64,000 nucleotides of DNA, taken from NCBI RefSeq assembly GCF_003852545.1, contig NZ_QAJR01000023.1, forward strand, positions 50,217 through 114,216, written 5' to 3'. This stretch comes from Acidovorax sp. FJL06. Lineage in GTDB: Bacteria > Pseudomonadota > Gammaproteobacteria > Burkholderiales > Burkholderiaceae_C. Each line of letters starts with the position of its first letter. The first letter of the stretch is position 1. Shown in pieces: positions 8,939-17,398 of this stretch. The translations under genes were made by a program, and so were the position numbers. The notes under the pieces are model-generated. The model had not been told where the DNA came from. It did no database searches and worked only from the letters and a program-made list of their open reading frames with translations.

Positions 8939-10630
8939 ATGATGCCGCCCTCGCTGACCCGCTGGTTTCCGTTTCTCACATGGCCCCGCCCCGACCGCCA
9001 CCTGCTCAAGGGCGAGTTCTGGGCCGGCATGACCGTGGGCCTGATGCTGGTGCCCCAGGGCGTGGCCTATGCCGCGCTCGCAGGCATGCCGCTGGTCACG
9101 GGCATCTACGCCTCGCTGATCCCGGCGCTGATCGCCGTGCTGTTCAGCGCATCTACCCGCCTGGGCGTGGGGCCCACGGCACTCACCAGCTTGCTGATTG
9201 GCGCCTCGCTCACCGGCCTGGCCGAGCCCGGCAGCGCCCAGTGGGTGGCCATGGCGGCGTGGATGGCCATGCTCTCGGGCCTGCTGCAACTGGTGATGGG
9301 GGTGGCGCGCTTTGGCTGGCTGCTCAACCTGGTCACCTCGCCCGTGCTCAGCGGCTTCACGCAGGCGGCGGCGCTGCTGATCCTGGGCTCGCAGCTGCGC
9401 GCGCTCACCGGCCTGCGGGCGGCGGACTGGAGCACCCTGTTGACCACGCCATCGCCCGGCCTGTTCGATCTGACGGCAGCCGCCTTCGGGCTGGGCAGCC
9501 TGGCGCTGCTGATGCTGGCGCGCCGCTGGCGGCCCAACTTCCCGGCCGCCATCGTGATCGTGGGGGCCGCGGGCGCACTGAGCTGGGCCCTGGGCTATGC
9601 CGACGCCGGTGGTGCGGTGGTGGGCGCCCTGCCCTCGGGCCTGCCCGCCCCCTACTGGCCGGGCGCCCTGCCCTGGTCCAGCTTTTCCGCCCTGGTGATG
9701 CCCGTGCTGGTGGTCACGCTGGTGAGCTTTCTAGAGACCGCCTCCAGCGCCAAGGTCGAGAGCCAGCGCTCCGGCGAACAATGGAACGAGAACCAGGACC
9801 TGATCGGCCAGGGCCTGGCCAAGATCAGCAGTGGCCTGTGCGGCAGCTTTGCCACCAGCGCCTCGTTCTCACGCTCGGCCATCAACCTGTATGCCGGCGC
9901 CAAGAGCGGCTGGGCCACGCTGTTTGCGCTGAGCCTGGTCCTGGTGGTGCTGCTGTGGCTCACCCCCGCGCTTTACCACGTGCCGCAATCGGTGCTGGCG
10001 GCGGTGGTGGTCACAGCCGTGACCAGCCTGATCAAACCCGGCACGCTGCTGCGGCTGTGGCGGGTGTCGCGGGTCGAGGCCATCATCAGCGGCATCACCT
10101 TTGCCCTCACGCTGGCCACGGCGCCGCGCATGTACTGGGGCGTGCTGGTGGGGCTGCTGATCAACCTGAGCCACTTCCTCTACCAGCGGCTGCACCCGCG
10201 CATCATCGAGGTGGGCCTGCACCCGGACGGCAGCCTGCGCGACCGCCACCTGTGGCACCTGCCCCCGCTGGCCCCCCGCTTGCTGGCGCTGCGCATGGAC
10301 GCGGAGCTGGACTTCGCCTCGGCCAGCGCACTGGAGCGGCGCGTGGCCGAGCACCTGGCCCAGCACCCCGACGTGGTGCACCTGTGCCTGCTGGCCCAGC
10401 CCATCAACCGCATCGATGTGACCGGGGTGGAGACCTTCGCCCAGTTGCTGGTCCTCCTACAGTCCCGGGGCGGAACCCTGCACCTGAGTGGCCTGAAGCT
10501 GCCCGCAGAACAGGTGCTGCGGCAGGCCGGGCTGCTGGAGCCCCGCGCAGGCCTGGCCATGTACCGCACCGACGCCGAAGCACTGATGGCGCTGCAGCAG
10601 CTGCCAGAGCCCATTCCCAGGGCGGGATGA
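8939..10630 (+). CDS. SulP family anion transporter with STAS domain
   Basis: A 563-residue inner-membrane transporter. The N-terminal two thirds hold about 10-12 hydrophobic segments with SulP hallmarks: LMLVPQGVAYAALAGMPLVTGIYASL near residues 40-65, GPTALTSLL near 83 and SSGLCGSFATSASFSRSAIN near 300-320. The last part, from about 450, is a STAS domain (ALRMDAELDFASASAL, then NRIDVTGVETFAQLL), a cytoplasmic regulatory module. The family carries sulfate, bicarbonate or dicarboxylates. Sulfate is plausible given the divergent metC-like gene but not proven. Two adjacent ATGs (8939, 8942) could both start it. Confidence 0.9.
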   Translation: MMPPSLTRWFPFLTWPRPDRHLLKGEFWAGMTVGLMLVPQGVAYAALAGMPLVTGIYASLIPALIAVLFSASTRLGVGPTALTSLLIGASLTGLAEPGSAQWVAMAAWMAMLSGLLQLVMGVARFGWLLNLVTSPVLSGFTQAAALLILGSQLRALTGLRAADWSTLLTTPSPGLFDLTAAAFGLGSLALLMLARRWRPNFPAAIVIVGAAGALSWALGYADAGGAVVGALPSGLPAPYWPGALPWSSFSALVMPVLVVTLVSFLETASSAKVESQRSGEQWNENQDLIGQGLAKISSGLCGSFATSASFSRSAINLYAGAKSGWATLFALSLVLVVLLWLTPALYHVPQSVLAAVVVTAVTSLIKPGTLLRLWRVSRVEAIISGITFALTLATAPRMYWGVLVGLLINLSHFLYQRLHPRIIEVGLHPDGSLRDRHLWHLPPLAPRLLALRMDAELDFASASALERRVAEHLAQHPDVVHLCLLAQPINRIDVTGVETFAQLLVLLQSRGGTLHLSGLKLPAEQVLRQAGLLEPRAGLAMYRTDAEALMALQQLPEPIPRAG

Positions 10631-10687
10631 GGGTTAGCTATACCCGCCTGCCGGCCCTCCAGCCTTTGAGGCGCTGGTACACTTCCA

Positions 10688-10738
10688 GAACGTGTTTGCT
10701 GAATCTTCCAGAGGCTGTGCGAGATTGCAAACACGTTC
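10688..10738 (+). promoter_or_regulatory. Long leader hairpin upstream of the diguanylate cyclase
   Basis: GAACGTGTTTGC (10688-10699) and GCAAACACGTTC (10727-10738) are perfect 12-bp arms. Inside them AATCT (10702-10706) pairs with AGATT (10722-10726) after a 2-base bulge, and the loop contains CAG-AGG-CTG. The whole 51-base structure ends 21 bases before the GTG start of the GGDEF gene, which lacks a clear Shine-Dalgarno sequence. No U-run follows, so a SulP terminator is unlikely. A translational control element is the more attractive guess. Confidence 0.5.
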
Positions 10739-10759
10739 CCAACTCTCTTTGCTCCATTT

Positions 10760-11533
10760 GTGTCTGACTCTGCGGCCTCTCATCTGGTAGATCTGCGCGA
10801 ACTACGCCTGGATACTGCTCACGCGCTGGTGGCTCAGGCCGGCGGCAGCGAAGCAGCGTTGCACCGCGAAGCCCCTTCGCGTTACTTGCAAGGCCTGATT
10901 GACGGTCTGTGCGAGCTGTCCCTCAAAGACCCCCTCACCGGCCTGGCCAACCGCAGGCATTTCCGCGCCGTGCTCGAGCGCGAGATCGACCGCGTGACCC
11001 GCTCGGGCGAAGCCGCCCTGCTGCTCATGCTCGACATCGACCACTTCAAGAAGGTGAACGACACCCACGGCCACCTGGCGGGCGATGTGGTGCTGCAGTC
11101 GGTGGCGCGCACGCTCAGCGCCTGCGTGCGCCCCATGGACACCCTGGCCCGCTACGGCGGCGAGGAGTTTGCCGTGGTGCTGCCCGCCTGCCAGGCCGCG
11201 TTTGGCCGCGTGGTGGCCGAGCGCATCCGCCGGGCCGTGGCCAACACGCCCATCCGGATCTCGCCCGGGGTGGAGCTGAATGTCTCGGTGAGCGTTGGTG
11301 GCGCTTTTGCCATGCAGTGGATCCGCTCCACCACCCTGCTGTGGACCGACCGGGCCGACCACCAGCTTTACCAGGCCAAGTCGGCCGGCCGCAACCGCGT
11401 CAGCATCGAGGAGCAACCCGACAGCACCGTCAGTGCCGAAGAGAAAAGCCTGTTGTTTGGCCCGCTCTACACCCCCTCGGGTTGGGGCGACCTGCCCCCG
11501 CTGGACCCCAACCCCACAGGCAGCGCCTACTGA
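10760..11533 (+). CDS. GGDEF diguanylate cyclase
   Basis: A 257-residue soluble diguanylate cyclase, making cyclic di-GMP from two GTP. The C-terminal GGDEF domain starts at DPLTGLANRRHF (57-68), has the metal site LDIDHFKKVND (91-101), the active-site loop GGEEF (133-137) and, five residues before it, the inhibitory I-site RPMD (124-127). The enzyme should therefore be active and feedback-inhibited. The N-terminal 50 residues contain no recognised sensor domain. The start is GTG; no better start is in frame. It is only 7 bases upstream of the MinD-like ATPase gene and so probably in one operon with it. Confidence 0.9.
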   Translation: MSDSAASHLVDLRELRLDTAHALVAQAGGSEAALHREAPSRYLQGLIDGLCELSLKDPLTGLANRRHFRAVLEREIDRVTRSGEAALLLMLDIDHFKKVNDTHGHLAGDVVLQSVARTLSACVRPMDTLARYGGEEFAVVLPACQAAFGRVVAERIRRAVANTPIRISPGVELNVSVSVGGAFAMQWIRSTTLLWTDRADHQLYQAKSAGRNRVSIEEQPDSTVSAEEKSLLFGPLYTPSGWGDLPPLDPNPTGSAY

Positions 11534-11540
11534 AAGTTAG

Positions 11541-12398
11541 ATGATGAGCGACGCGCTGACCCCTCAACCTACCACGCCTGCAGCCCCTGCCGGCCCCGCC
11601 ACCCCCACGGCCCCCGCCCCGCAAGGCGCCCGCATCATTGCGGTCACCAGCGGCAAGGGCGGCGTGGGCAAGACCTTTGTGTCGGCCAACCTCGCGGCCG
11701 CCCTCACCCGCCGCGGCCAGCGTGTGCTGGTGCTGGACGCCGACCTGGGCCTGGCCAACCTCGACGTGGTGCTGAACCTGCACCCCAAGATCACGCTGCA
11801 CGACGTGTTCACCGGCAAGGCCGCGCTGGACGATGCCGTGATCACCGCCCCCGGTGGTTTCGACGTGCTGCTGGCCGGCTCCGGCATGGTGGAGTATTCG
11901 CGCCTCACCCCCGAGGTGCGCAACCAGTTCCTGAGCGTGATCCAGGCGCTCACCCCGCGCTACGACGTGGTGCTGCTCGACACGGGCGCGGGCATCTCCG
12001 ACGTTGTGCTGTTCTCGGTGTCCCTGGCCTCCGAGGTGCTGATCGTGGCCACGCCCGAGCCCACCTCGCTGACCGACGCCTACGCCGCCATCAAGGTGCT
12101 GGCCATGCAGCAAAAGCGCCAGCATGTGCGCATGGTCATCAACCAGGCGGCGCGCCCGGGCGATGGCCGTGCCATCACCAGCCAGCTGCAGCAGGTGCTC
12201 GACCGCTTTGTGAGCACCGAGTCCGGCCGCCCCATGCGCCTGATCCACATGGGCGACATCCCGGCCGACCCGTCGGTGCGCGATGCCGTGATGCGCCGCC
12301 AGCTGCTGCTGCTGCAAACCCCCGGCTGCCCGGCAGCCCTGGCCATTGCCCAGCTGGCCAACAAGATAGAGACCACGCTGCTGTCGCCCGCAGCCTGA
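11541..12398 (+). CDS. MinD/ParA family ATPase, FlhG-like
   Basis: A 285-residue deviant-Walker ATPase. After a Pro/Ala/Thr-rich leader of about 30 residues comes RIIAVTSGKGGVGKTFVSANLA with the signature Lys (38-45), VLVLDADLGLANLDVVL (Walker A' Asp) and YDVVLLDTGAGIS (Walker B). The set resembles FlhG/FleN/YlxH more than MinD, which sits in a minCDE cluster and ends in an amphipathic helix not evident here. FlhG-type proteins set flagellar number and place. No flagellar gene is visible in the window; the partner is a diguanylate cyclase, which also controls motility. ATGATG gives two possible starts. Confidence 0.82.
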   Translation: MMSDALTPQPTTPAAPAGPATPTAPAPQGARIIAVTSGKGGVGKTFVSANLAAALTRRGQRVLVLDADLGLANLDVVLNLHPKITLHDVFTGKAALDDAVITAPGGFDVLLAGSGMVEYSRLTPEVRNQFLSVIQALTPRYDVVLLDTGAGISDVVLFSVSLASEVLIVATPEPTSLTDAYAAIKVLAMQQKRQHVRMVINQAARPGDGRAITSQLQQVLDRFVSTESGRPMRLIHMGDIPADPSVRDAVMRRQLLLLQTPGCPAALAIAQLANKIETTLLSPAA

Positions 12399-12486
12399 CC
12401 TGCGCTGAACTGAGCGCGCCGGGCATGGCCCGCGCGTGCCCCACATGGTGGTGCCCGGTGCGCGGCCATGGCCACTGTGACCCCAC

Positions 12487-12516
12487 AGGCCCGCCAGCGG
12501 GCCTTTGTGCATTTTT
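12487..12516 (+). terminator. Rho-independent terminator after the MinD-like gene
   Basis: AGGCCCGC (12487-12494), loop CA and GCGGGCCT (12497-12504) form a perfect 8-bp stem followed by TTGTGCATTTTT. It lies about 90 bases after the ATPase stop and only about 20 bases before the GTG start of trhO. It should end the GGDEF-ATPase transcript, and it leaves almost no room for a trhO promoter downstream of it. Confidence 0.7.
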
Positions 12517-12522
12517 ACTGCC

Positions 12523-13308
12523 GTGAACACCGCCAACACCACCCACACCGTCCTCAACATCTCCTGCTACAAGTTCGTGCAGCTGCCCGATGCCGCCGCG
12601 CTGCGCGAGGTGCTGCACGAACGCGCGGTGGCCGCACAGCTCAAGGGCACCATCCTGCTGGCCGAGGAAGGCATCAACTTCTTTCTGGCCGGCCCGGCCG
12701 ATACCGTACGGGGGTTTGTCGGGCAACTGCGCACCGACGCCCGCTTCGCCGACCTGGAGCCCAAGGAGAGCTGGTCGGCCACGGTGCCGTTTCGCAAGAT
12801 GCTGGTCAAGGTCAAGCGCGAGATCATCCGCATGGACCACCCCACCATCCGGCCCGCCGAAGGCCGCGCGCCGTCGGTGGACCCGGCCACGCTGCACCGC
12901 TGGCTGGCACAGGGGCAAGACGATGAAGGCCGCGCGGTGGTCACACTCGACACCCGCAACGCCTTCGAGGTGGATGCGGGCACCTTCGACAATGCCATCG
13001 ACTGGCGCATCGACAAGTTCACCGAGTTTCCGCCCGCCCTGCGCGCCCACAAGGCCGAGCTGCAGGACAAGACCGTGGTGAGCTTCTGCACCGGGGGCAT
13101 CCGCTGCGAGAAGGCCGCCATTCTCATGCGCGAGGAAGGCCTGTCGCATGTCTACCAGCTGGAGGGCGGCATTCTGAAGTACTTTGAGCTGACGGACGGC
13201 GCGCACTACCACGGCGGCTGCTTTGTGTTCGATGAGCGCAGGGTGCTGGACACCGGCCTGGCCACCGAAGCGGTGAAACCCCACGGCGACAATGCTATGG
13301 ATAAGTGA
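12523..13308 (+). CDS. trhO: tRNA uridine-34 hydroxylase TrhO (rhodanese fold)
   Basis: A 261-residue enzyme of the UPF0176/YceA family that oxygen-dependently makes 5-hydroxyuridine at the tRNA wobble position. The N-terminal acylphosphatase-like domain contains LKGTILLAEEGINFFLAG (40-57). The rhodanese domain contains TLDTRNAFEVDAGTF and the active loop FCTGGIRCEKAA with Cys 189. GTG at 12523 is the chosen start; a TTG 18 bases upstream is in frame but would put the start inside the terminator stem. Length and motifs are normal for the family. Confidence 0.92.
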   Translation: MNTANTTHTVLNISCYKFVQLPDAAALREVLHERAVAAQLKGTILLAEEGINFFLAGPADTVRGFVGQLRTDARFADLEPKESWSATVPFRKMLVKVKREIIRMDHPTIRPAEGRAPSVDPATLHRWLAQGQDDEGRAVVTLDTRNAFEVDAGTFDNAIDWRIDKFTEFPPALRAHKAELQDKTVVSFCTGGIRCEKAAILMREEGLSHVYQLEGGILKYFELTDGAHYHGGCFVFDERRVLDTGLATEAVKPHGDNAMDK

Positions 13309-13430
13309 GCTACTTGCGCTCTGCCACCTTGCCCCAGAGCCCAATCTGGTCTGAATAAGAAGTCACATCCCCAGCCCGCCCTACGGCGAAGCCTGGGTGC
13401 GTCTGCAGCGTCAGCCGCCAGCGCCTTCCG

Positions 13431-14315
13431 TCAAGTCTTGAACCGGTGCTCCGGCAGCGGAATCCACTCCACCTCGCCCGGCACCCGGCCCAAGGCCTGG
13501 GCGTCCCAGTCCGCAGCGGCCTGCACGATGCGCTCCTTGCGGCTGGAGACAAAGTTCCACCACATGTGGCGCGGCGCATCCAGCGCTTCGCCGCCCACCA
13601 CCATCAACCGCACGGCGCTGTCGCCCGCCGCAAGCTGCATGGGCTGGCCTGCCTCCACCACCGCCAGGACCTGTGCCGCCACCGTGTCGCCGTTGAGACG
13701 GACCGGCGCATCCACGGCATATACCGCCATCTCGGGCACCAGCGCAGGGATCTCCAGCGTGGCACCGGCGGGCAACTGCACATCCAGGTACAGCGTGCGG
13801 GAGTAGGTGGCGACCGGCGAGGCTTGGCCAAACGCCTCGCCAATCAACACCCGCACGGTGGCCGCCCCCACCTTCACCTCGGGGATGGCTGCAGCCGGCG
13901 TGTGCACAAAGCTGGGCTCGGCTTCTTCGTGGGCCAGCGGCAGCGCGGCCCACAGCTGAATGCCATGGTTCACATAGGCCTGGTTCGCCAGGTTTTCCGG
14001 GCGGCGCTCGGAGTGCACGATGCCACGCCCCGCCGTCATCCAGTTGATGGCCCCGGGCTCGATCTGCTGCACATAGCCCAGGCTGTCGCGGTGCATGATG
14101 GCGCCCGAGAACAGGTAAGTGACCGTGGCCAGGCCGATGTGGGGATGGGGCCGCACATCGTGGCCCGCATCGGGCTCCACCGTCACCGGGCCGAAGTGGT
14201 CAAAGAACAGAAAAGGCCCCACCGCCTGGCGCTGCATGGCGGGCAACAGGCGCCGCACCGTGAAACCACCACCCAGGTCCTTGGCGTGGCCTGACAGACG
14301 CAGGGACGCACTCAT
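13431..14315 (-). CDS. Pirin family protein
   Basis: A 294-residue bicupin of the pirin family. The N-terminal cupin has the metal-binding pattern FLFFDHFGPV, HDVRPHPHIGLATVTYLFSG and MTAGRGIVHSE (His-x-His, Glu and His ligands). The C-terminal cupin starts with the region VRVLIGEAFG. Bacterial pirins are iron proteins, several with quercetinase activity in vitro. The start at MSASLRLSG is chosen over a longer reading with an atypical Arg-rich extension. It is the last gene of the four-gene minus-strand cluster running from 16.26 kb. Confidence 0.85.
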   Translation of the reverse strand: MSASLRLSGHAKDLGGGFTVRRLLPAMQRQAVGPFLFFDHFGPVTVEPDAGHDVRPHPHIGLATVTYLFSGAIMHRDSLGYVQQIEPGAINWMTAGRGIVHSERRPENLANQAYVNHGIQLWAALPLAHEEAEPSFVHTPAAAIPEVKVGAATVRVLIGEAFGQASPVATYSRTLYLDVQLPAGATLEIPALVPEMAVYAVDAPVRLNGDTVAAQVLAVVEAGQPMQLAAGDSAVRLMVVGGEALDAPRHMWWNFVSSRKERIVQAAADWDAQALGRVPGEVEWIPLPEHRFKT

Positions 14316-14419
14316 GACAACACCCCCACGGCGCCGATGGCAGATGCAGGGAGAAGATGGTGATTCATGGGGCAACTCCTGGAAGGCTGGACAACAACAA
14401 CGCCGCCAGCCTACCAGCT

Positions 14420-14974
14420 TCAGCCGCCCAACCGGGCCGCCATGTCGGCAACGCGCCGGCCGAACTGCTTGCCAGTTTCCAGGTCGCCAGGGAACATCTC
14501 GGCGGCCGAGGCGTCCGACGGCGACTGCGACATCGCGCCGCTGAACGTGCCCATCCAGTTCACGTCATTGCGCGTGGCGGCCTTGGAGTTGGCGGGCATC
14601 ATGCCCGTGCCCACCCACACGCCGCCGTGCTGCATGGCCAGGTGGAACAGGTAGTCCAGCGTGATCTGCTTGTCGCCGTTGGTGCTGGCGCTGTTGGTGA
14701 AACCCGCAAACAGCTTGTTCTTCCAGGCCTGGCTGAACCAGGGCTTGGACGAGGCATCGGCAAACTTCTTGAACTGCCAGCTCGGGCCGGCCATGTAGGT
14801 GGGTGTGCCGAAGATGATGGCGCTGGCGCCCGCCAGGGTCTCCCAGCCGCCTTCGGGCAGGTTGCCTTCGGCATCGATGGCGACCAGTTGGGCGCCCGCG
14901 CCCTCGGCCACGGCCTGTGCCAGGCGTTGCGTGTGGCCGTAGCCCGAGTGGTAAACAACTGCAATGTGTGCCAT
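14420..14974 (-). CDS. WrbA-like flavodoxin family FMN reductase
   Basis: A 184-residue flavodoxin-fold protein. The FMN phosphate loop is VVYHSGYGHTQRLAQ (6-20). IIFGTPTYMAGPSWQFKKFAD and GTGMMPANS line the flavin site. WrbA-type enzymes reduce quinones by two electrons with NAD(P)H, avoiding semiquinone radicals. AGGAG precedes the ATG by eight bases, supporting this start. It lies between a DoxX gene and a pirin gene, a set that suggests a response to quinones or other electrophiles. Confidence 0.85.
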   Translation of the reverse strand: MAHIAVVYHSGYGHTQRLAQAVAEGAGAQLVAIDAEGNLPEGGWETLAGASAIIFGTPTYMAGPSWQFKKFADASSKPWFSQAWKNKLFAGFTNSASTNGDKQITLDYLFHLAMQHGGVWVGTGMMPANSKAATRNDVNWMGTFSGAMSQSPSDASAAEMFPGDLETGKQFGRRVADMAARLGG

Positions 14975-15089
14975 GAGAGAACTCCTGTTGAAACGATGGG
15001 TGAACGAACGAGGGAGAAAAAACGACAAGAAACGGATTGAATGCCAGAAACTGCGGCCCTGCAGCCAGCAGGCCCTTTTCCGGGGCGGT

Positions 15090-15503
15090 TCAGCGGTCCG
15101 AGCGGCGCGCGTCCAGGCTCCAGCCACCAGCACCAAAGGCCGCCAGGGCCAGCAGGCCTCCGGTCACGCCCACGTTCTTGAAGAACATGAGCTGCTGCAT
15201 CATTTGCTTGTCGGCGGGCAGGTTCCAGTAGGCGTGGAAGAAGAAGCTGGCCACCAGCGTGAAGAAGGCCAGCGCCAGGGCGGCAAACCGCGTGCCGATG
15301 CCGAAGATGAGCGCCAGGCCGCCCAGCACCTCCACGGCCGCCGCGACGGCTGCAGCCACCGTGGGCAGGGGCAGGCCCACCGAACTGATGTAGCCCACCG
15401 TGCCGGCAAAGCCGGTGAGCTTGCCAATGCCCGCAGGCAGGAACAGGGCGGCCAGCAGCAGGCGCGATGCGAGGGCCAGGGGGTTTTGCAGGGCTGTGAA
15501 CAT
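15090..15503 (-). CDS. DoxX family membrane protein
   Basis: A 137-residue inner-membrane protein with four hydrophobic segments. The first holds the DoxX signature RLLLAALFLPAGIGKLTG; EVLGGLALIFGIGTRFAALALAFF follows. AGGAG lies about seven bases before the ATG. DoxX-type proteins are linked to redox-active small molecules and thiol stress, without a settled biochemical role in most cases. It is 53 bases downstream of the pirin gene and belongs to the same gene cluster. Confidence 0.87.
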   Translation of the reverse strand: MFTALQNPLALASRLLLAALFLPAGIGKLTGFAGTVGYISSVGLPLPTVAAAVAAAVEVLGGLALIFGIGTRFAALALAFFTLVASFFFHAYWNLPADKQMMQQLMFFKNVGVTGGLLALAAFGAGGWSLDARRSDR

Positions 15504-15556
15504 GGTGAAGAACTCCTGAGTGAAAGGGGTTGAGAAGCAATCAATCAAACAAACGG

Positions 15557-16258
15557 TCAGGCGGCCAGGTCAAACACCAGCACCTCGGCGTCGTGGCCCT
15601 CGGTCAACGACAAGGTGGTTTCGTTTTCCAGCAGCAGGGCATCGCCGCCCGACAGGGCCTGCCCGTTGGCATTCAGCGTGCCGCGCACCAGGTGCACGTA
15701 GGTCTTGCGTGCCGTGTTCAGGACCAGCGTGACAGACTCTTCGCCGTCGAGCAAGCCGGCATACAGCGCCGCATCGGCGTGGATCTTGACCGAGCCCCGG
15801 GCGCCATCGGGCGAGGCCACCAGGCGCAGCGCACCGCGCTTTTCGGCCTCGGCAAAGGTCTTTTGCTCGTAGCTGGGCGGGATGCCCCGCACATTGGGCT
15901 CGATCCAGATCTGCAAAAAGTGCGTAGTCTGACCTTCTGCGTGGTTGAACTCGCTGTGCTGCACGCCGGTGCCCGCGCTCATGCGCTGCACATCGCCGGG
16001 CGGGATGCCTTTGATGTTGCCCATGCTGTCCTTGTGGGCCAGTTCGCCCGACAGCACGTAGCTGATGATCTCCATGTCGCGGTGGCCATGGGTGCCAAAC
16101 CCGGTGCCCGGCGCGATGCGGTCTTCGTTGATGACACGCAGGTTGCCAAAGCCCATGTGGGCGGGGTCGTAGTACCCGGCAAACGAGAAGCTGTGGAAGG
16201 AATGGAGCCAGCCATGGTCGGCGTGGCCCCGGTCTTGCGATTTACGAACAGTCAGCAT
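15557..16258 (-). CDS. YhhW-type pirin / quercetin dioxygenase-like protein
   Basis: A 233-residue pirin of the YhhW subgroup. Metal ligands are seen in GTGFGTHGHRDMEIISYVLSG (His-x-His and Glu) and MSAGTGVQHSEFN. The N-terminus MLTVRKSQDRGHADHGWLHSF is typical. AAAGGAG lies nine bases before this ATG, so a 26-residue upstream extension is rejected. YhhW cleaves quercetin in vitro. It is the first gene of the minus-strand cluster and is divergent from the LysR regulator. Confidence 0.9.
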   Translation of the reverse strand: MLTVRKSQDRGHADHGWLHSFHSFSFAGYYDPAHMGFGNLRVINEDRIAPGTGFGTHGHRDMEIISYVLSGELAHKDSMGNIKGIPPGDVQRMSAGTGVQHSEFNHAEGQTTHFLQIWIEPNVRGIPPSYEQKTFAEAEKRGALRLVASPDGARGSVKIHADAALYAGLLDGEESVTLVLNTARKTYVHLVRGTLNANGQALSGGDALLLENETTLSLTEGHDAEVLVFDLAA

Positions 16259-16327
16259 GTGAGTGCTCCTTTCAAGACTCGACTGTAGGACTGCAGGCCC
16301 GCCAGCAGGGGCAGATGGATTGATGGG

Positions 16328-16341
16328 ATTATTCAAATAAT
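16328..16341. promoter_or_regulatory. AT-rich palindrome between pirin and lysR genes
   Basis: ATTATT-CA-AATAAT is a perfect 6-2-6 dyad in an otherwise GC-rich 104-base divergent promoter region, 22 bases upstream of the LysR start. LysR regulators commonly bind such AT-rich dyads next to their own promoter. It is a candidate autoregulatory and activation site for the pirin cluster. Confidence 0.45.
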
Positions 16342-16362
16342 CTGAATTAACATGGCGCCACC

Positions 16363-17301
16363 ATGCAAAACGCCCGCGATGTCCTCACCCCCGATGCGCT
16401 GACCATGCTGCAGGTGATTGCCGAGGCGGGCAGCTTTGCCGCCGCCGCACGGCAACTGGGCCTGGTGCCCAGTGCCCTCACTTACCGCGTGCGCCAGATC
16501 GAAGACGCGCTCGACGTGCTGCTGTTCGACCGCAGCGCGCGCCAGGCCCGCCCCACCGAAGCCGGGGTGGAGCTGCTGCGCGAAGGCGCCCGCCTGCTGC
16601 AGGACATCGACGCCGTGGCCCACCGCGTGCGCCGCGTGGCCACGGGCTGGGAGCCACAGCTCACGCTGTCCATCGACGGCATCATCTCGCCCCACACCAT
16701 GCTGGAGCTGGTGGACGCGTTCTATGCCATGCAGCCGCCCACGCGCCTGAAGCTGCGCGACGGCATCATGACCGGCACGCTGGAGGCGCTGACCTCGGGC
16801 CGCGCCGACCTGGCGATTGGCGTCTCGGTGGCGGCCTCCAACGTGGCGGGCCTGCAGCAGGCCTTGCTGGGCGATGTGCTGTTCATCTACGTGGTGGCGC
16901 CCCACCACCCGCTGGCCACCGCGCCCGAGCCCATCTCCGACGCCACCCTGCTGGAGCACCGCGCCGTGGCCGTGGCCGATTCGGCCACGCGCGGCGGCGC
17001 CACCATGGGCCTGCTGGGCGGGCAGGACGTGCTCACGGTGGACACCATGCAGGCCAAGGTGCAAGTGCAGCTGCGCGGCCTGGGCGGCGGCTTTCTGCCC
17101 GAACCCATGGTGCGCCCCTACCTGGAGGCCGGCCGCCTGGTGGCGCGCCGCGTGGCCCGGCCCGAGCGCAACGTGCGCGTGCACTACGCCTGGGGCGGCC
17201 CGGGCTTCACCGCGCCCGGCCGCGCGCTGCAGTGGTGGCTGAACCAGCTGCAAAGCCCCGCCACACGCCGCGCTCTGCTGGAAAACCACCATCATTTCTG
17301 A
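16363..17301 (+). CDS. LysR family transcriptional regulator
   Basis: A 312-residue regulator. The winged helix-turn-helix is at about residues 9-68 (TPDALTMLQVIAEAGSFAAAARQLGLVPSALTYRVRQIE is the core region). The effector-binding domain follows a linker helix near 70-90, starting with QLTLSIDGI. The divergent pirin-DoxX-flavodoxin-pirin cluster is its likely target, possibly induced by quinones or flavonoid-like aromatics. The effector cannot be read from the sequence. Confidence 0.9.
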   Translation: MQNARDVLTPDALTMLQVIAEAGSFAAAARQLGLVPSALTYRVRQIEDALDVLLFDRSARQARPTEAGVELLREGARLLQDIDAVAHRVRRVATGWEPQLTLSIDGIISPHTMLELVDAFYAMQPPTRLKLRDGIMTGTLEALTSGRADLAIGVSVAASNVAGLQQALLGDVLFIYVVAPHHPLATAPEPISDATLLEHRAVAVADSATRGGATMGLLGGQDVLTVDTMQAKVQVQLRGLGGGFLPEPMVRPYLEAGRLVARRVARPERNVRVHYAWGGPGFTAPGRALQWWLNQLQSPATRRALLENHHHF

Positions 17302-17398
17302 TCCCGATCAAGCGCCGCTCCCCCGGCCGCACGTGTAGAGTGGTCACCGTTGGTTCTGCACTGCATTTCATCCGCCGACCGTCACCGAAAGGCCTTCC

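Noticed and set aside
10688-10738. Cyclic di-GMP riboswitch (GEMM type) upstream of the GGDEF gene
   Set aside because: The hairpin is shorter than GEMM and the conserved GEMM core and tetraloop-receptor features are not seen; kept only as an unassigned leader structure.
8902-10767. Alternative plus-strand frame over the SulP gene
   Set aside because: Low-complexity Arg/Pro/Ala/Gly translation; the SulP frame has membrane segments and a STAS domain.
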